From positions 43,262 through 107,261 of the forward strand of contig JAIBEV010000098.1 in the NCBI GenBank assembly GCA_019459505.1: a DNA stretch of 64,000 nt, read 5' to 3'. The notes below the pieces were generated by a model that saw only the letters and a program-made list of their open reading frames with translations, was not told the DNA's origin and ran no database searches. Position 1 is the stretch's first letter, and each line of letters begins with the position of its first letter. Position numbers and translations under genes: made by a program. This DNA comes from Candidatus Paracaedibacteraceae bacterium. Lineage in GTDB: Bacteria; Pseudomonadota; Alphaproteobacteria; Paracaedibacterales; Paracaedibacteraceae. Positions 12,056 through 19,893 of this stretch are shown here, piece by piece.

Positions 12056-12616
12056 CTACAGTACAATATTACCGCGACGTTTAATTTTTTGCTGTAAAAG
12101 CAATAAACCATATAAGAGACCTTCGGCAGTGGGAGGGCAGCCGGGGACATACACATCCACAGGCACGATTCGGTCACATCCCCGCGTTACAGAATAGGAA
12201 TAATGATAATAACCGCCACCATTCGCACAGCTGCCCATGGAAAGGACCCAGCGAGGTTCAGGCATTTGGTCATAGACTTTGCGCAAAGCGGGAGCCATTT
12301 TGTTAGTCAGGGTTCCCGCTACAATCATCAAATCAGACTGGCGTGGGGAAGGGCGAAAGAGCATACCGAAACGGTCCAAATCATATCGACTGGCGGCTGT
12401 ATGCATCATTTCAACGGCACAACAAGCTAACCCAAAGGTCATTGGCCATAAAGAGCCAGCCTGAGCCCAGCCAACAACTTTGTCAATCTGCGTTAAAATA
12501 TACCCCTTATTGTTAATTTCATCATTAAGGGTCTGAAATAAAAGTTTCTCGTCCAGCATGTCAGGTGGTAACGAGTTACGAAGTTCGTCATAATTTGTGC
12601 GATGGAAATTTTTCAT
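12056..12616 (-). CDS. nuoB: NADH-quinone oxidoreductase subunit B
   Basis: PSST homologue carrying terminal cluster N2 next to the quinone site. The adjacent cysteines C65-C66 lie in [12 protein letters not shown], with further ligands in [18 protein letters not shown] and [15 protein letters not shown] use the ATG at 12616 (186 aa), which overlaps the nuoA stop as ATGA. The same frame is open to an ATG at 12733, but that would bury 39 residues inside nuoA and has no family support. Confidence 0.96.
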   Translation of the reverse strand: MKNFHRTNYDELRNSLPPDMLDEKLLFQTLNDEINNKGYILTQIDKVVGWAQAGSLWPMTFGLACCAVEMMHTAASRYDLDRFGMLFRPSPRQSDLMIVAGTLTNKMAPALRKVYDQMPEPRWVLSMGSCANGGGYYHYSYSVTRGCDRIVPVDVYVPGCPPTAEGLLYGLLLLQQKIKRRGNIVL

Positions 12617-12978
12617 TCCCAGTCCAGCGCTCCTTTTCGCCATTCGTAAATAAAACCAACTGTTAAGATGGTTAAGAAAATAAGCATGGAGCAAAACCCG
12701 ACAAAGCCAATATGGCTGAGAGTAATCGCCCATGGAAATAAAAAGGCAATTTCTAAATCAAAAATGATGAATAAAATAGCGACAAGGTAAAAGCGAACGT
12801 CAAATTTGCTTCGCGATTCGCCAAAGGGCTCAAATCCACACTCATAAGCTGAAAGTTTTTCGCGATCAGGCTTATTCTCTCCACGAATCCAGGAGATGAC
12901 AATCAGTGCCATGGATAGGCCCGCAGCCAACCCTATAAACACCAGGATAGGTAGATAGTTATTAAGATATCCTTCCAT
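12613..12978 (-). CDS. nuoA: NADH-quinone oxidoreductase subunit A
   Basis: First gene of the nuo operon; small membrane subunit of 121 aa with three hydrophobic helices. The motif [20 protein letters not shown] contains the conserved acidic Cys loop (ND3 loop) that senses the active/deactive state in mitochondria. [15 protein letters not shown] follows. It starts 286 nt from the divergent rnd gene, so the operon promoter should lie in that interval. Confidence 0.97.
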   Translation of the reverse strand: MEGYLNNYLPILVFIGLAAGLSMALIVISWIRGENKPDREKLSAYECGFEPFGESRSKFDVRFYLVAILFIIFDLEIAFLFPWAITLSHIGFVGFCSMLIFLTILTVGFIYEWRKGALDWE

Positions 12979-13200
12979 GTCCCCCCGTCTTAATCACTCA
13001 TAGACTTTTATGTCACAGTACCACGCTTTTTAAACCATTGCACTAGGGTATTTAAAATTTTTTATATTTATCACCCGCCCATTTAAAGCTATGGATTTTT
13101 AAACTAAATTTTTTCTGATTGTGTCTTTTAGGAAAGGTAACCATTTTTATTAGTTGAGGGTTAACTCTCTCTTGGTTTCAAGGAGTTGAGTATAAACACC

Positions 13201-13229
13201 TTGACAGTTAGTAATATCCCCTTTTAGAT
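13201..13229 (+). promoter_or_regulatory. Candidate sigma-70 promoter of rnd
   Basis: A perfect -35 box TTGACA (13201-13206) is followed after 17 nt by a weak -10 TTAGAT (13224-13229), 36 nt before the rnd ATG. The divergent interval 12979-13264 otherwise shows AT-rich stretches but no clear nuo promoter on the minus strand. Confidence 0.4.
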
Positions 13230-13264
13230 AAGTGAATACGACCTCATAAACCGGAGAAACCTCT

Positions 13265-13879
13265 ATGAAGATTCAATTTCACAAAAATGATTTACCAGAC
13301 GGGTTAGATCTTGGCAAGGTGGTGGCAATCGACACCGAAACTATGGGATTAAAACCAGCCCGTGATCGGTTGTGTCTTGTACAGCTTTCTGCTGGCGATG
13401 GAGTCTGTCATTTAGTGCAAATTGACCCGACAGGCGAAGTTTATCCGGAAAATTTAATTGCTTTGCTGAATGATGATTCTGTGCAAAAATTGTTTCATTA
13501 TGCTCGGTTTGATGTGGCTGTTTTATTGCACACATTTGGCGTGTCTTTAGCAAATATTTATTGTACTAAAATCGCCTCCAAACTGGTTCGCACTTATACA
13601 GATAAGCACGGTTTGAAGGAACTCTGTAAAGAGTTGCTGGGTGCTGAGATTTCTAAGCAAGAGCAAAGCTCTTACTGGGGGGCGGACGAGTTAACCGAAG
13701 AGCAGAAAAAATATGCGGCGACCGATGTGCTGTATCTTCATCAATTAAAAGATATTTTAGATGAGCGTCTCGAAAAAGAAGGACGTACAGAATTAGCGCA
13801 GGAATGCTTTAGCTTTATTCTTACGCGTTCCTACTTAGATTTATTAGCGGGTGAAGAGTTCGATATCTTCTCTCATTGA
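13265..13879 (+). CDS. rnd: Ribonuclease D (short form)
   Basis: 3'-5' exoribonuclease of the DEDDy family, used in tRNA and stable-RNA end trimming. At 204 aa it consists of the exonuclease domain alone, without the HRDC domains of E. coli RNase D; this short form is usual in Alphaproteobacteria. Catalytic acids are D23 and E25 (AIDTET), D83 (FHYARFDVAVL), and Y150/D154 (YAATDVLYL). The ATG follows a purine-rich GGAGAAACC stretch. It is monocistronic and divergent from nuoA. Confidence 0.94.
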   Translation: MKIQFHKNDLPDGLDLGKVVAIDTETMGLKPARDRLCLVQLSAGDGVCHLVQIDPTGEVYPENLIALLNDDSVQKLFHYARFDVAVLLHTFGVSLANIYCTKIASKLVRTYTDKHGLKELCKELLGAEISKQEQSSYWGADELTEEQKKYAATDVLYLHQLKDILDERLEKEGRTELAQECFSFILTRSYLDLLAGEEFDIFSH

Positions 13880-13920
13880 TCTCTTCCCCTATTTAATTTT
13901 TTTACTTTTCTCACTTTTTC

Positions 13921-14190
13921 TTTTTCCCGACCTTTGAGCCGGGAACCCGAGCTGACAGGCGATTACTCTTGTAATATCGAGGCCCCTGGTCAAGCCAGGG
14001 GATAGGGCTTTTTTTATGATTCCTACTTTTCCTATTCTCCGCCTTTGAGCGGTGATCTCGAGCTGACAACGGTAGTCTTTGTGATCTCGAGATTCCGGGT
14101 CACCCCGCGCTTGCCTGGAAAGGGGAAGTAGGGGAAGAATGGCATTCCTCTCCCTCATTCCGGCCTTGAGCCAGAATCCATGCCTGTGTC
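13921..14190. repeat. Palindromic repeat cluster 1
   Basis: About three units of a GC-rich repeat family. Each pairs a palindrome such as CCGACCTTTGAGCCGGG or TCCGGCCTTGAGCCAGA with CGAGCTGAC and then a second palindrome around CCCCTGGTCAAGCCAGGGG. The units stand out by GC content from the AT-rich surroundings. The open frame read across them on the minus strand (13889-14257) is a by-product. Related copies lie near 15.6 kb and 17.1-17.6 kb. Confidence 0.75.
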
Positions 14191-14207
14191 TTGATGACTG
14201 TAATATT

Positions 14208-14555
14208 CTATACAATTTTGATATCAGAAACGGTGCCATAAAGGTCACCGAGTTCAATGCGTACTTTTTGTCCTTTTAAGGTGTTCCACATAAGCCGATT
14301 CCCTTGTTCATTGATACAGATCCAACCGTCTTCAAGACCGTCAAAAAAGAAGTTAGGGGTAACAATAAGCACTTTACATAACTGGTATAGACGATAAGCG
14401 GGTAGCCTATCAGTTCCGCGCTCATATTTAGAGAGCTGTTGCGGAGTAATCTCCAGCGAGGTTGCTAAATCATGCTGCGTCAAGTTTAACTCTTCACGGC
14501 GTTTCTTTAATTGTTGACCAATATGAGCTTCAATAGACGGTAATTTTGACTTCAT
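14208..14555 (-). CDS. XRE-family helix-turn-helix regulator
   Basis: 115 aa DNA-binding protein. The N-terminal Cro/C1-type HTH (about residues 10-66) reads LKKRREELNLTQHDLATSLE then ITPQQLSKYERGTDRLPAY, with the usual TQ..LA and S..E.G positions. The C-terminal 45 residues (DGWICINEQGNRLMW onward) match no domain known to me. Such small XRE proteins with a short tail are common in intracellular Alphaproteobacteria. It lies 56 nt downstream of the 222-aa gene on the same strand, so the two may be co-transcribed. Confidence 0.88.
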   Translation of the reverse strand: MKSKLPSIEAHIGQQLKKRREELNLTQHDLATSLEITPQQLSKYERGTDRLPAYRLYQLCKVLIVTPNFFFDGLEDGWICINEQGNRLMWNTLKGQKVRIELGDLYGTVSDIKIV

Positions 14556-14611
14556 CTTATAAAAAACTGCCTTTAAAATTTTCTGTATATAATAGAGAGG
14601 AATAAAGAATT

Positions 14612-15280
14612 CTAGATAGCGGTCTTGCGGGAAGAAACGCTTGGGAAAGAAATGATATTTCCGTTTTGCGCGGGGGGCGTTTGTTGTTTTTGCAGCGACA
14701 GAAAACTTAAAACCGGTGCGTTCATCCGATCGGCACTCTGGCAGTAGCGTCTGACAAATAAGTCAGTCTTTTGCTGGGCCCATAACTTCTGGTGCAGTTG
14801 GGTTTTAAGATCCGCCAGCATGGCGAAGAATACAGGCGTGATAAGCAATGTTAATAGCTGCCGTTCTCCCTGGGTGGTTGTATGGGCGGAAATGGAGTGG
14901 AACAATTCTTCCCACGCTATAAGGTGCTCTGCTTCATAAGGGCAAAGCATGAAGTTCACCTCATCCTTATGGAACCGTTGAGCACAGAAAGCAATAAGAT
15001 CTAACCCTTGCAGGACGATTTCAATCAGGGCAGCATCATAGAGCGGTTGGCAGAGATCACCGAGGTTGGATTCTTCTGTGAGAGAAAAGGTGGGGAGGCG
15101 CAAAGCGTCCGGTGACGGTTGCAGGGTTATGGATAAGGAAAAGGCCGTCTGCTGTTGCTGTAGGGTTAAAACCAATCCTGCAGGTTCGACGGAACAGGCA
15201 AGGTTATAACCGAAAGCCAATTTTTGTTGCTGCCAAGAGGCGACGTAATTTTTTAAGATGCTAAACATATTTATCCTCAT
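14612..15280 (-). CDS. Hypothetical protein, 222 aa
   Basis: No recognised family and no signal peptide or membrane segment. The protein is rich in Gln and Leu, with a Q-rich run LTLQQQQTAFSLS near residue 38, and looks mainly alpha-helical. The tail (PPAQNGNIISFPSVSSRKTAI) is low-complexity. Two ATGs are possible: codon 1 and codon 5 (MFSILKNYVASW). It sits upstream of the XRE regulator in the same direction, surrounded by repeats, suggesting an accessory locus. Function unknown. Confidence 0.6.
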   Translation of the reverse strand: MRINMFSILKNYVASWQQQKLAFGYNLACSVEPAGLVLTLQQQQTAFSLSITLQPSPDALRLPTFSLTEESNLGDLCQPLYDAALIEIVLQGLDLIAFCAQRFHKDEVNFMLCPYEAEHLIAWEELFHSISAHTTTQGERQLLTLLITPVFFAMLADLKTQLHQKLWAQQKTDLFVRRYCQSADRMNAPVLSFLSLQKQQTPPAQNGNIISFPSVSSRKTAI

Positions 15281-15626
15281 TAAGCTGTACTCAATATTTC
15301 TTTAAAAAGTGTGAGTGTCTTGCTGTAATTAATGAATTTTTTCTAAAAAGAACAATCCTAAGATGGGATTTATGATATTGGAGCTTCCTATGCTTACCCT
15401 CTCAATCCCTAGTATTTCTGCGAAAAAAATATTTTTTTAAAATTATAAGTAAAAAATAGTGCAAAATTAATGTAATAATTTTATGCACAAAAAATTTCAG
15501 CAGTTAAAATTTATTATAAAAATTGATTTTTGTAGAGTTTTCACAGAAAGGAGAATTTTAGTGCTGCTAACCTTCTTTCCTATTCATTATCTATGGGCGA
15601 GGAACTGGAGTTAAGAGGAAATTTTC

Positions 15627-15763
15627 CTCATTCCGGCCTTGAGCCGGAATCCATGCCTGGGTTGTGAGGACCACAAGAGTTAAGGAACCATAGCTGTAAT
15701 AAAGTCATTTTGCTGGAAAAGTAGAGGTATGGTTTCCGGGTCGCTCTTCGCTTGCCTGGAAAA
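15627..15763. repeat. Palindromic repeat cluster 2 in an 818-nt gene-poor gap
   Basis: The gap 15281-16098 holds no convincing gene. It contains TTCCGGCCTTGAGCCGGAA followed by TCCATGCCTGG and, about 90 nt on, GGTTTCCGGGTCGC...CGCTTGCCTGG, the same family as clusters 1 and 3. A 22-codon frame with a good ribosome site (AAGGAG, ATG at 15969) ends at 16037 and is too short to call a gene. The rest is AT-rich. Confidence 0.65.
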
Positions 15764-16098
15764 ATAACTTTTCTAGGATTAAGAGAAAAAACTTAATTAT
15801 ATCAACAACATCTTTTTCTTAGAAAAATATAGGGAAAAACTCTTTTCCCTAATAGCTAAGTAGGGGGGATTGACTTAGAAAGACTGGAAAAGGTAAGTAG
15901 ATAAACGGATAGTTAAAAAAAACCATAATATCAATCAATAGTTGATAAAAAAATAAGGAGAAAAATTATGCGTACAGTAAATTTTGAGAATACCAAAGCA
16001 TCTATTCATTATTGTGTGGTAGTTATAAGCATATAAATTGACAAAAGGGGGAGATTTAATTTTAAAGTGAGCAGCTTATAGATTGCTAGCAGTGAACT

Positions 16099-16989
16099 CT
16101 AGAACCTGAGGCCACTTTTCATAAGATACTCATACATTTTATTAATTTTTTTAGAGTTTTTTCTATTTTCAGGAAAAATATAATATAACATAATATCTTC
16201 CCCACAAAGTTCTGGTAGCACCACTTCTAATCCTGCATCTAATACTAGTTGATAATTTGGAATATCAACAATACCATACCCCTGGATGGCAGCATTAATC
16301 ATTCCACTTAAAGAATCTATCTCGAGGTTAGATTTTCTGAGAGGCTGACCCGGTTTAAGGCCTGCGTAAAGTGACGTATTAATACTTTTATCTGCTGAAT
16401 AATAATTGCTTCGATAAGTAATCAACCGATGATGATCTAAATCCTCTGGCTTTTGAGGGATACCATATTTTTTAAGATAATCTTTACTTGCAAATAGTTG
16501 TGCTCGCGCAGAAAACAATGGTTTTTGGATAAGGTTGGGTTGATAAGGGATATAAGTTGCTATGGTTATATCGGCTTCTAAGGGATTAGGATTTTCTGAC
16601 TCTAGACGGATTTTTATATCAACCTCTGGATAATTTTTTATAAAATTTTTAAGATTTGGAATTAACCATTCTGCCCCTAAAAAGGGATAAGTTATAATTT
16701 TAAGCTCCCCTCCAATATCATCTTCTTTTTCATAAAAGGCTTTTTCAAAAACTTCGTGTTCTTCTACAACTTTCTTGGCATAAATGTACAATCTCTCTCC
16801 TTGAGGCGTAAGGCGCACGCCTCTAGGAAGCCGTTCAAATAGTTGAACTTTTAAGTGATATTCCAAATCACTAATGAGCTCACTTAAGGAAGGTTGAGTA
16901 ACATTAAGTTTCCGAGCGGCCCTGGTTATATTCCCCTCTCACGCCACCATATAAAATGGTCTTAATTTAGATAAATCAATGGGTCGCAT
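16099..16989 (-). pseudogene. LysR-family regulator broken by one in-frame TGA
   Basis: The full-length frame starts at ATG 16989 and reads MRPIDLSKLRPFYMVA, then TGA (16939-16941), then EGNITRAARKLNVTQPSLSE in the same frame. That is a normal LysR winged-helix start apart from codon 17. The rest (about 280 aa) is intact, with LFERLPRGVRLTPQGE and a complete effector-binding domain ending at 16099. A shorter product could start at ATG 16866 but would lack the DNA-binding helix. The stop codon probably arose by one substitution from CGA, GGA or a similar codon, so the gene is recently inactivated. Readthrough is possible but unsupported. Confidence 0.85.
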
Positions 16990-17077
16990 TATTAAGGTCC
17001 GCTTTACTTAATTAATACTTATCAAGTCTATATTAAACTAATTTTTTAAAAGAAAGGTTAATTTTATAGAATCTCCT

Positions 17078-17641
17078 TCATTCCGGCCTTGAGCCGGAAT
17101 CTCGAGCTGACGAGGGTGGTCTTTATAATATCGAGACCCCGGGTCAGGCCCGGGGATAGATCTCTTTTTATGATTACCACTACTTCCTATTCCCCGCCTC
17201 CGAGCGGGGAACTCGAGATGCCAGGCGATTGCTCCGGTAATATCGAGACCCCGGGTTAGGCCCGGGGATATAATTATTTTTATGCTTGTAATATCGAGAT
17301 TCCGGATCTCGCTGCGCTTGCCCGGAAAGAGGAGGGATGTTAAAAAATTACCTATTCCCGGCCAAAGAGCCGGGATCTCGAGCTGAAGAGGGTGGCCTTT
17401 ATGATGTCGAGACCCCGGATCAAGTCCGGGGATGGATCTCTTTGTATGATTACTACTACTTCCTATTCCCCGCCTCCGAGCGGGGATCTCGAGATGCTAG
17501 GCGATTGCTCCGGTAATATCGAGACCCTGGCTCAAGTCCGGGGATGCATTTATTGTTTACCCTTATTATAGCGAGATTCCGGGTCGCGCTGCGCTTGCCA
17601 GGAAAAAGTACTTCTCCAGGACTACCCTTCGGTTGCTCGAA
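17078..17641. repeat. Palindromic repeat cluster 3 (about six units)
   Basis: This 560-nt GC-rich tract alternates two building blocks. Block A is an inverted repeat such as TTCCGGCCTTGAGCCGGAA or CCCCGCCTCCGAGCGGGG followed by CTCGAG(C/A)TG. Block B is ATATCGAGACCCCGGGTCA then a palindrome CCCGGGTCAGGCCCGGGG. A variant unit carries TTCCGG(G/A)TC.CGCTGCGCTTGCC. Units are about 85 nt apart. They fill the gap between the lysR pseudogene and flgI. No gene is present in 16990-17847. Confidence 0.8.
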
Positions 17642-17821
17642 AAGGGGTTGATGATCTTATATAATTAAAATTTTACACAAATTGATCGTTTGTTAATCTT
17701 TCCTCTCCACACTAAGGATAGGCTTATTTCACCACGCAGGGATTTTCTCTATTTAATCTCAAGGGAAAGGGAGGGATAGGGGCGGAGCTAAGTTAGAAAA
17801 AAGCAATCGCTTAAATCTGAC

Positions 17822-17838
17822 TTGGCATAAAAATTGCT
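17822..17838 (+). promoter_or_regulatory. Sigma-54 promoter of the flgI operon
   Basis: TTGGCATAAAAATTGCT matches the full consensus YTGGCAYRNNNNTTGCW, with GG at 17824-17825 and GC at 17836-17837, exactly ten bases between. Transcription should begin about 12 nt further on, near 17849-17851. Flagellar hook and rod genes of Alphaproteobacteria such as Caulobacter are often sigma-54 dependent with an FlbD-type activator, which fits the genes downstream. Confidence 0.85.
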
Positions 17839-17913
17839 GGCTATTGGATGACAGAACAGAATTTTATAGATTTGAATCCCGGTACTGTAAAAAGTCTAGG
17901 AGTGAGGCAGAGA

Positions 17914-19038
17914 ATGGTAAGACGATTACTAATATTGATAATGGTAGGGCTGCAGATTATAGCGCCGGTTCAGGCTATACCAACTGTCCGAATTAAAGAT
18001 ATTGTTAGCTTCCAAGGGGTGCGCAGCAACCAATTGGTAGGCTATGGGTTAGTGGTTGGTTTAAATGGAACGGGTGACTCTATTAATTCTATTCCTTATA
18101 CCCAGGAAAGTCTTGCCGGTATGTTGGAACGCCTGGGTGTTAACATTCGTAATGCAGAAGACGGAAAAATTAATCTATCAGGTAAAAATATTGCTGCAGT
18201 TATGGTGACCGCAACAATGCCTGCCTTCTCTCGCCATGGAACCCATATTGATGTTTCTGTTTCAGCCCTAGGGGATGCAAAAGATTTGCGCGGCGGCACA
18301 TTGTTGGTCACCCCTCTGTTAGGGGCCGATGGTGATGTTTATGCGGTGGCTCAGGGTGCCCTGGCGACCAATGGCTTTAATGCTGATGGTAAATCCGGCT
18401 CGAAAATTATTAAAGGGGTACCAACCTCCGCTAAAATTGTTAATGGGGCTATTATTGAAAAGGAAGTTGGATTTGAACTGGCGTCCATGCAACGCATGAA
18501 TCTGAGTCTAAAAAACCCAGACTTTACAACCGCTCAGCGTATCAGTACCGTTATCAATCAGAAATTTGGCACTTTAGCTAAAGCAACCGATCCGACCACA
18601 GTTAGTCTGATTATTCCTGAGAATCATCGAGGAGATATGGTGACATTTTTGACCCAGTTAGAGCAGTTAAGTGTTCAGCCTGATCAGCCTGCTAAGATTA
18701 TTATTGATGATCAAGACGGTGTTATTGTTATGGGGGAAAATGTTAGAATATCGACCATCGCGGTAACCCAAGGGAGTATCACCATTAAAATTGTGGAAAA
18801 TCCCCAAGTCTCCCAACCTAACCCGTTTACTCAAGTTCAAGAGGCGACCATCGTTAATCGCAGTGATATTACGGTTAAAGAGGAACAAGGTAAACTTGCA
18901 ATTCTGCCAGCAGGCGTATCGTTGCAAGAGTTAGTTAATGGGCTGAATGCTTTAGGCGTTACGCCACGGGATTTAATTTCAATCTTGCGCAGCATAAAAG
19001 CGGCTGGCGCTATTCAAGCTGATATTGAGGTGATCTAA
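17914..19038 (+). CDS. flgI: Flagellar P-ring protein FlgI
   Basis: Periplasmic ring protein that bushes the flagellar rod in the peptidoglycan. The body IPTVRIKDIVSFQGVRSNQL, GYGLVVGLNGTGDS and the C-terminal ALGVTPRDLISILRSIKAAG are typical. I place the start at ATG 17914 (374 aa), which gives a clean signal peptide MVRRLLILIMVGLQIIAPVQA. An upstream ATG at 17848 would add 22 residues but lies at or before the transcription start predicted from the sigma-54 box. The stop overlaps flgJ as TAATG. Confidence 0.95.
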   Translation: MVRRLLILIMVGLQIIAPVQAIPTVRIKDIVSFQGVRSNQLVGYGLVVGLNGTGDSINSIPYTQESLAGMLERLGVNIRNAEDGKINLSGKNIAAVMVTATMPAFSRHGTHIDVSVSALGDAKDLRGGTLLVTPLLGADGDVYAVAQGALATNGFNADGKSGSKIIKGVPTSAKIVNGAIIEKEVGFELASMQRMNLSLKNPDFTTAQRISTVINQKFGTLAKATDPTTVSLIIPENHRGDMVTFLTQLEQLSVQPDQPAKIIIDDQDGVIVMGENVRISTIAVTQGSITIKIVENPQVSQPNPFTQVQEATIVNRSDITVKEEQGKLAILPAGVSLQELVNGLNALGVTPRDLISILRSIKAAGAIQADIEVI

Positions 19039-19469
19039 TGCAGGCTCAAGCAACTCAATTCTCCATGTTGATTCATTCACATACCTCCTTGAAAAAAGAA
19101 CAAGTAGATCTCCCTAAGGCTAAGGTAGCTGCCCATGATTATGCTACAAGCGGTGGGGGTCAGTTGGCCGGTCAAGCAACTCAATTCTCCACGTTGATTC
19201 ATTCACATACCTCCTTGAAAAAAGGGCAAGTAGACCCCGCTAAGGCTGAGGCAGCTGCCCAAGATTATGCCACGAGTGTTGGAGGCCATTTTTTGCAACA
19301 ATTATTCTCTACAAATACAAAGGGATTATTTGGGGGGGGACAAACTGAGGTTATGTTTCGATCGATCTTCATGAAAGAAATTTCCGCTTCCATGGGGGAT
19401 ATTTTTGGTATTGCAAAGGCTGTTTATCCCATTCTTCTAAAGAATCAGGAGAAGACCAATGGTAAATGA
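19038..19469 (+). CDS. flgJ: FlgJ-like rod-binding protein with an internal duplication
   Basis: 143 aa. The C-terminal half (GGHFLQQLFSTNTKG, GGQTEVMFRSIFMKEISASM and GIAKAVYPILL) resembles the N-terminal rod-binding domain of FlgJ/CheL-type proteins. There is no muramidase domain, as in many Alphaproteobacteria. The first 84 residues are two copies of one 42-residue unit (QATQFSMLIHSHTSLKK and QATQFSTLIHSHTSLKK), so one copy is extra compared with a normal protein of about 100 aa. It would help assemble rod subunits in the periplasm. It overlaps flgI by 1 nt and the next gene by 11 nt. Confidence 0.82.
   Translation: MQAQATQFSMLIHSHTSLKKEQVDLPKAKVAAHDYATSGGGQLAGQATQFSTLIHSHTSLKKGQVDPAKAEAAAQDYATSVGGHFLQQLFSTNTKGLFGGGQTEVMFRSIFMKEISASMGDIFGIAKAVYPILLKNQEKTNGK
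19046..19297 (+). repeat. In-frame 126-nt tandem duplication inside flgJ
   Basis: The segment beginning TCAAGCAACTCAATTCTCC at 19046 recurs at 19172, exactly 126 nt (42 codons) later. Only scattered substitutions separate the copies. The high identity implies a recent event that kept the reading frame. Confidence 0.85.
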
Positions 19470-19884
19470 TATTTATCAACGCTTAATGAGTGTTTCAGCG
19501 ACTTTTATTGAAGTCATTCAACAGGAGACGGCTTTTTTAATAGCACATAATGTGCCATTAGCCCAAACTCTTTTGCCTGAGAAACAACGATTAGCTGAAG
19601 TACATCAACAAGTGTGCCAGGAGTTTAGTGCTCAAAATAGAATGGCTCAGTGTACAGGAGAAGAACTGCAGGCGCTGAAAGAAACAATTAAGATGATGCA
19701 AATAAGCTTATTAGAGAATAAGGAAGCTCTTGATATTGCCCATCAGGTTCGCGCCCATATTATCGATAAAATTAGTCATGCAGTCAAAGAAAAGCAAGCG
19801 CCAACTTGCCACTATAATAAGGCTGCACGGTTTAACGCTAATTCTACGCCCGTTTCAATGCTGGCGTTGGATCGACAGATCTAG
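19459..19884 (+). CDS. FlgN-like flagellar export chaperone
   Basis: 141 aa, strongly helical and coiled-coil-like, without signal peptide. The assignment to FlgN (the chaperone for hook-associated proteins FlgK and FlgL) rests mainly on position directly before flgK and flgL, on size, and on a typical central pattern (LPEKQRLAEVHQQVCQEF and IKMMQISLLENKEALDIA). FlgN proteins diverge strongly, so sequence alone is not decisive. It overlaps flgJ by 11 nt. Confidence 0.65.
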   Translation: MVNDIYQRLMSVSATFIEVIQQETAFLIAHNVPLAQTLLPEKQRLAEVHQQVCQEFSAQNRMAQCTGEELQALKETIKMMQISLLENKEALDIAHQVRAHIIDKISHAVKEKQAPTCHYNKAARFNANSTPVSMLALDRQI

Positions 19885-19893
19885 GAGGAAGCC

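Noticed and set aside
12616..12733. Upstream start for nuoB at 12733
   Set aside because: It would lie inside nuoA; the ATGA overlap at 12616 and family length support the shorter protein.
13889..14257. 122-aa open frame on the minus strand
   Set aside because: It runs across the palindromic repeats and its sequence (SRQARGDPESRDHKDYRCQL) is the repeat read as protein; it also overlaps the XRE gene end.
15969..16037. 22-codon frame with good SD (MRTVNFENTKASIHYC...)
   Set aside because: Too short, no homology I recognise; could equally be a leader or chance.
13921..17641. Possible CRISPR array in the repeat clusters
   Set aside because: Units differ in sequence and length, are palindromic mosaics, and no uniform repeat-spacer spacing or cas gene is present.
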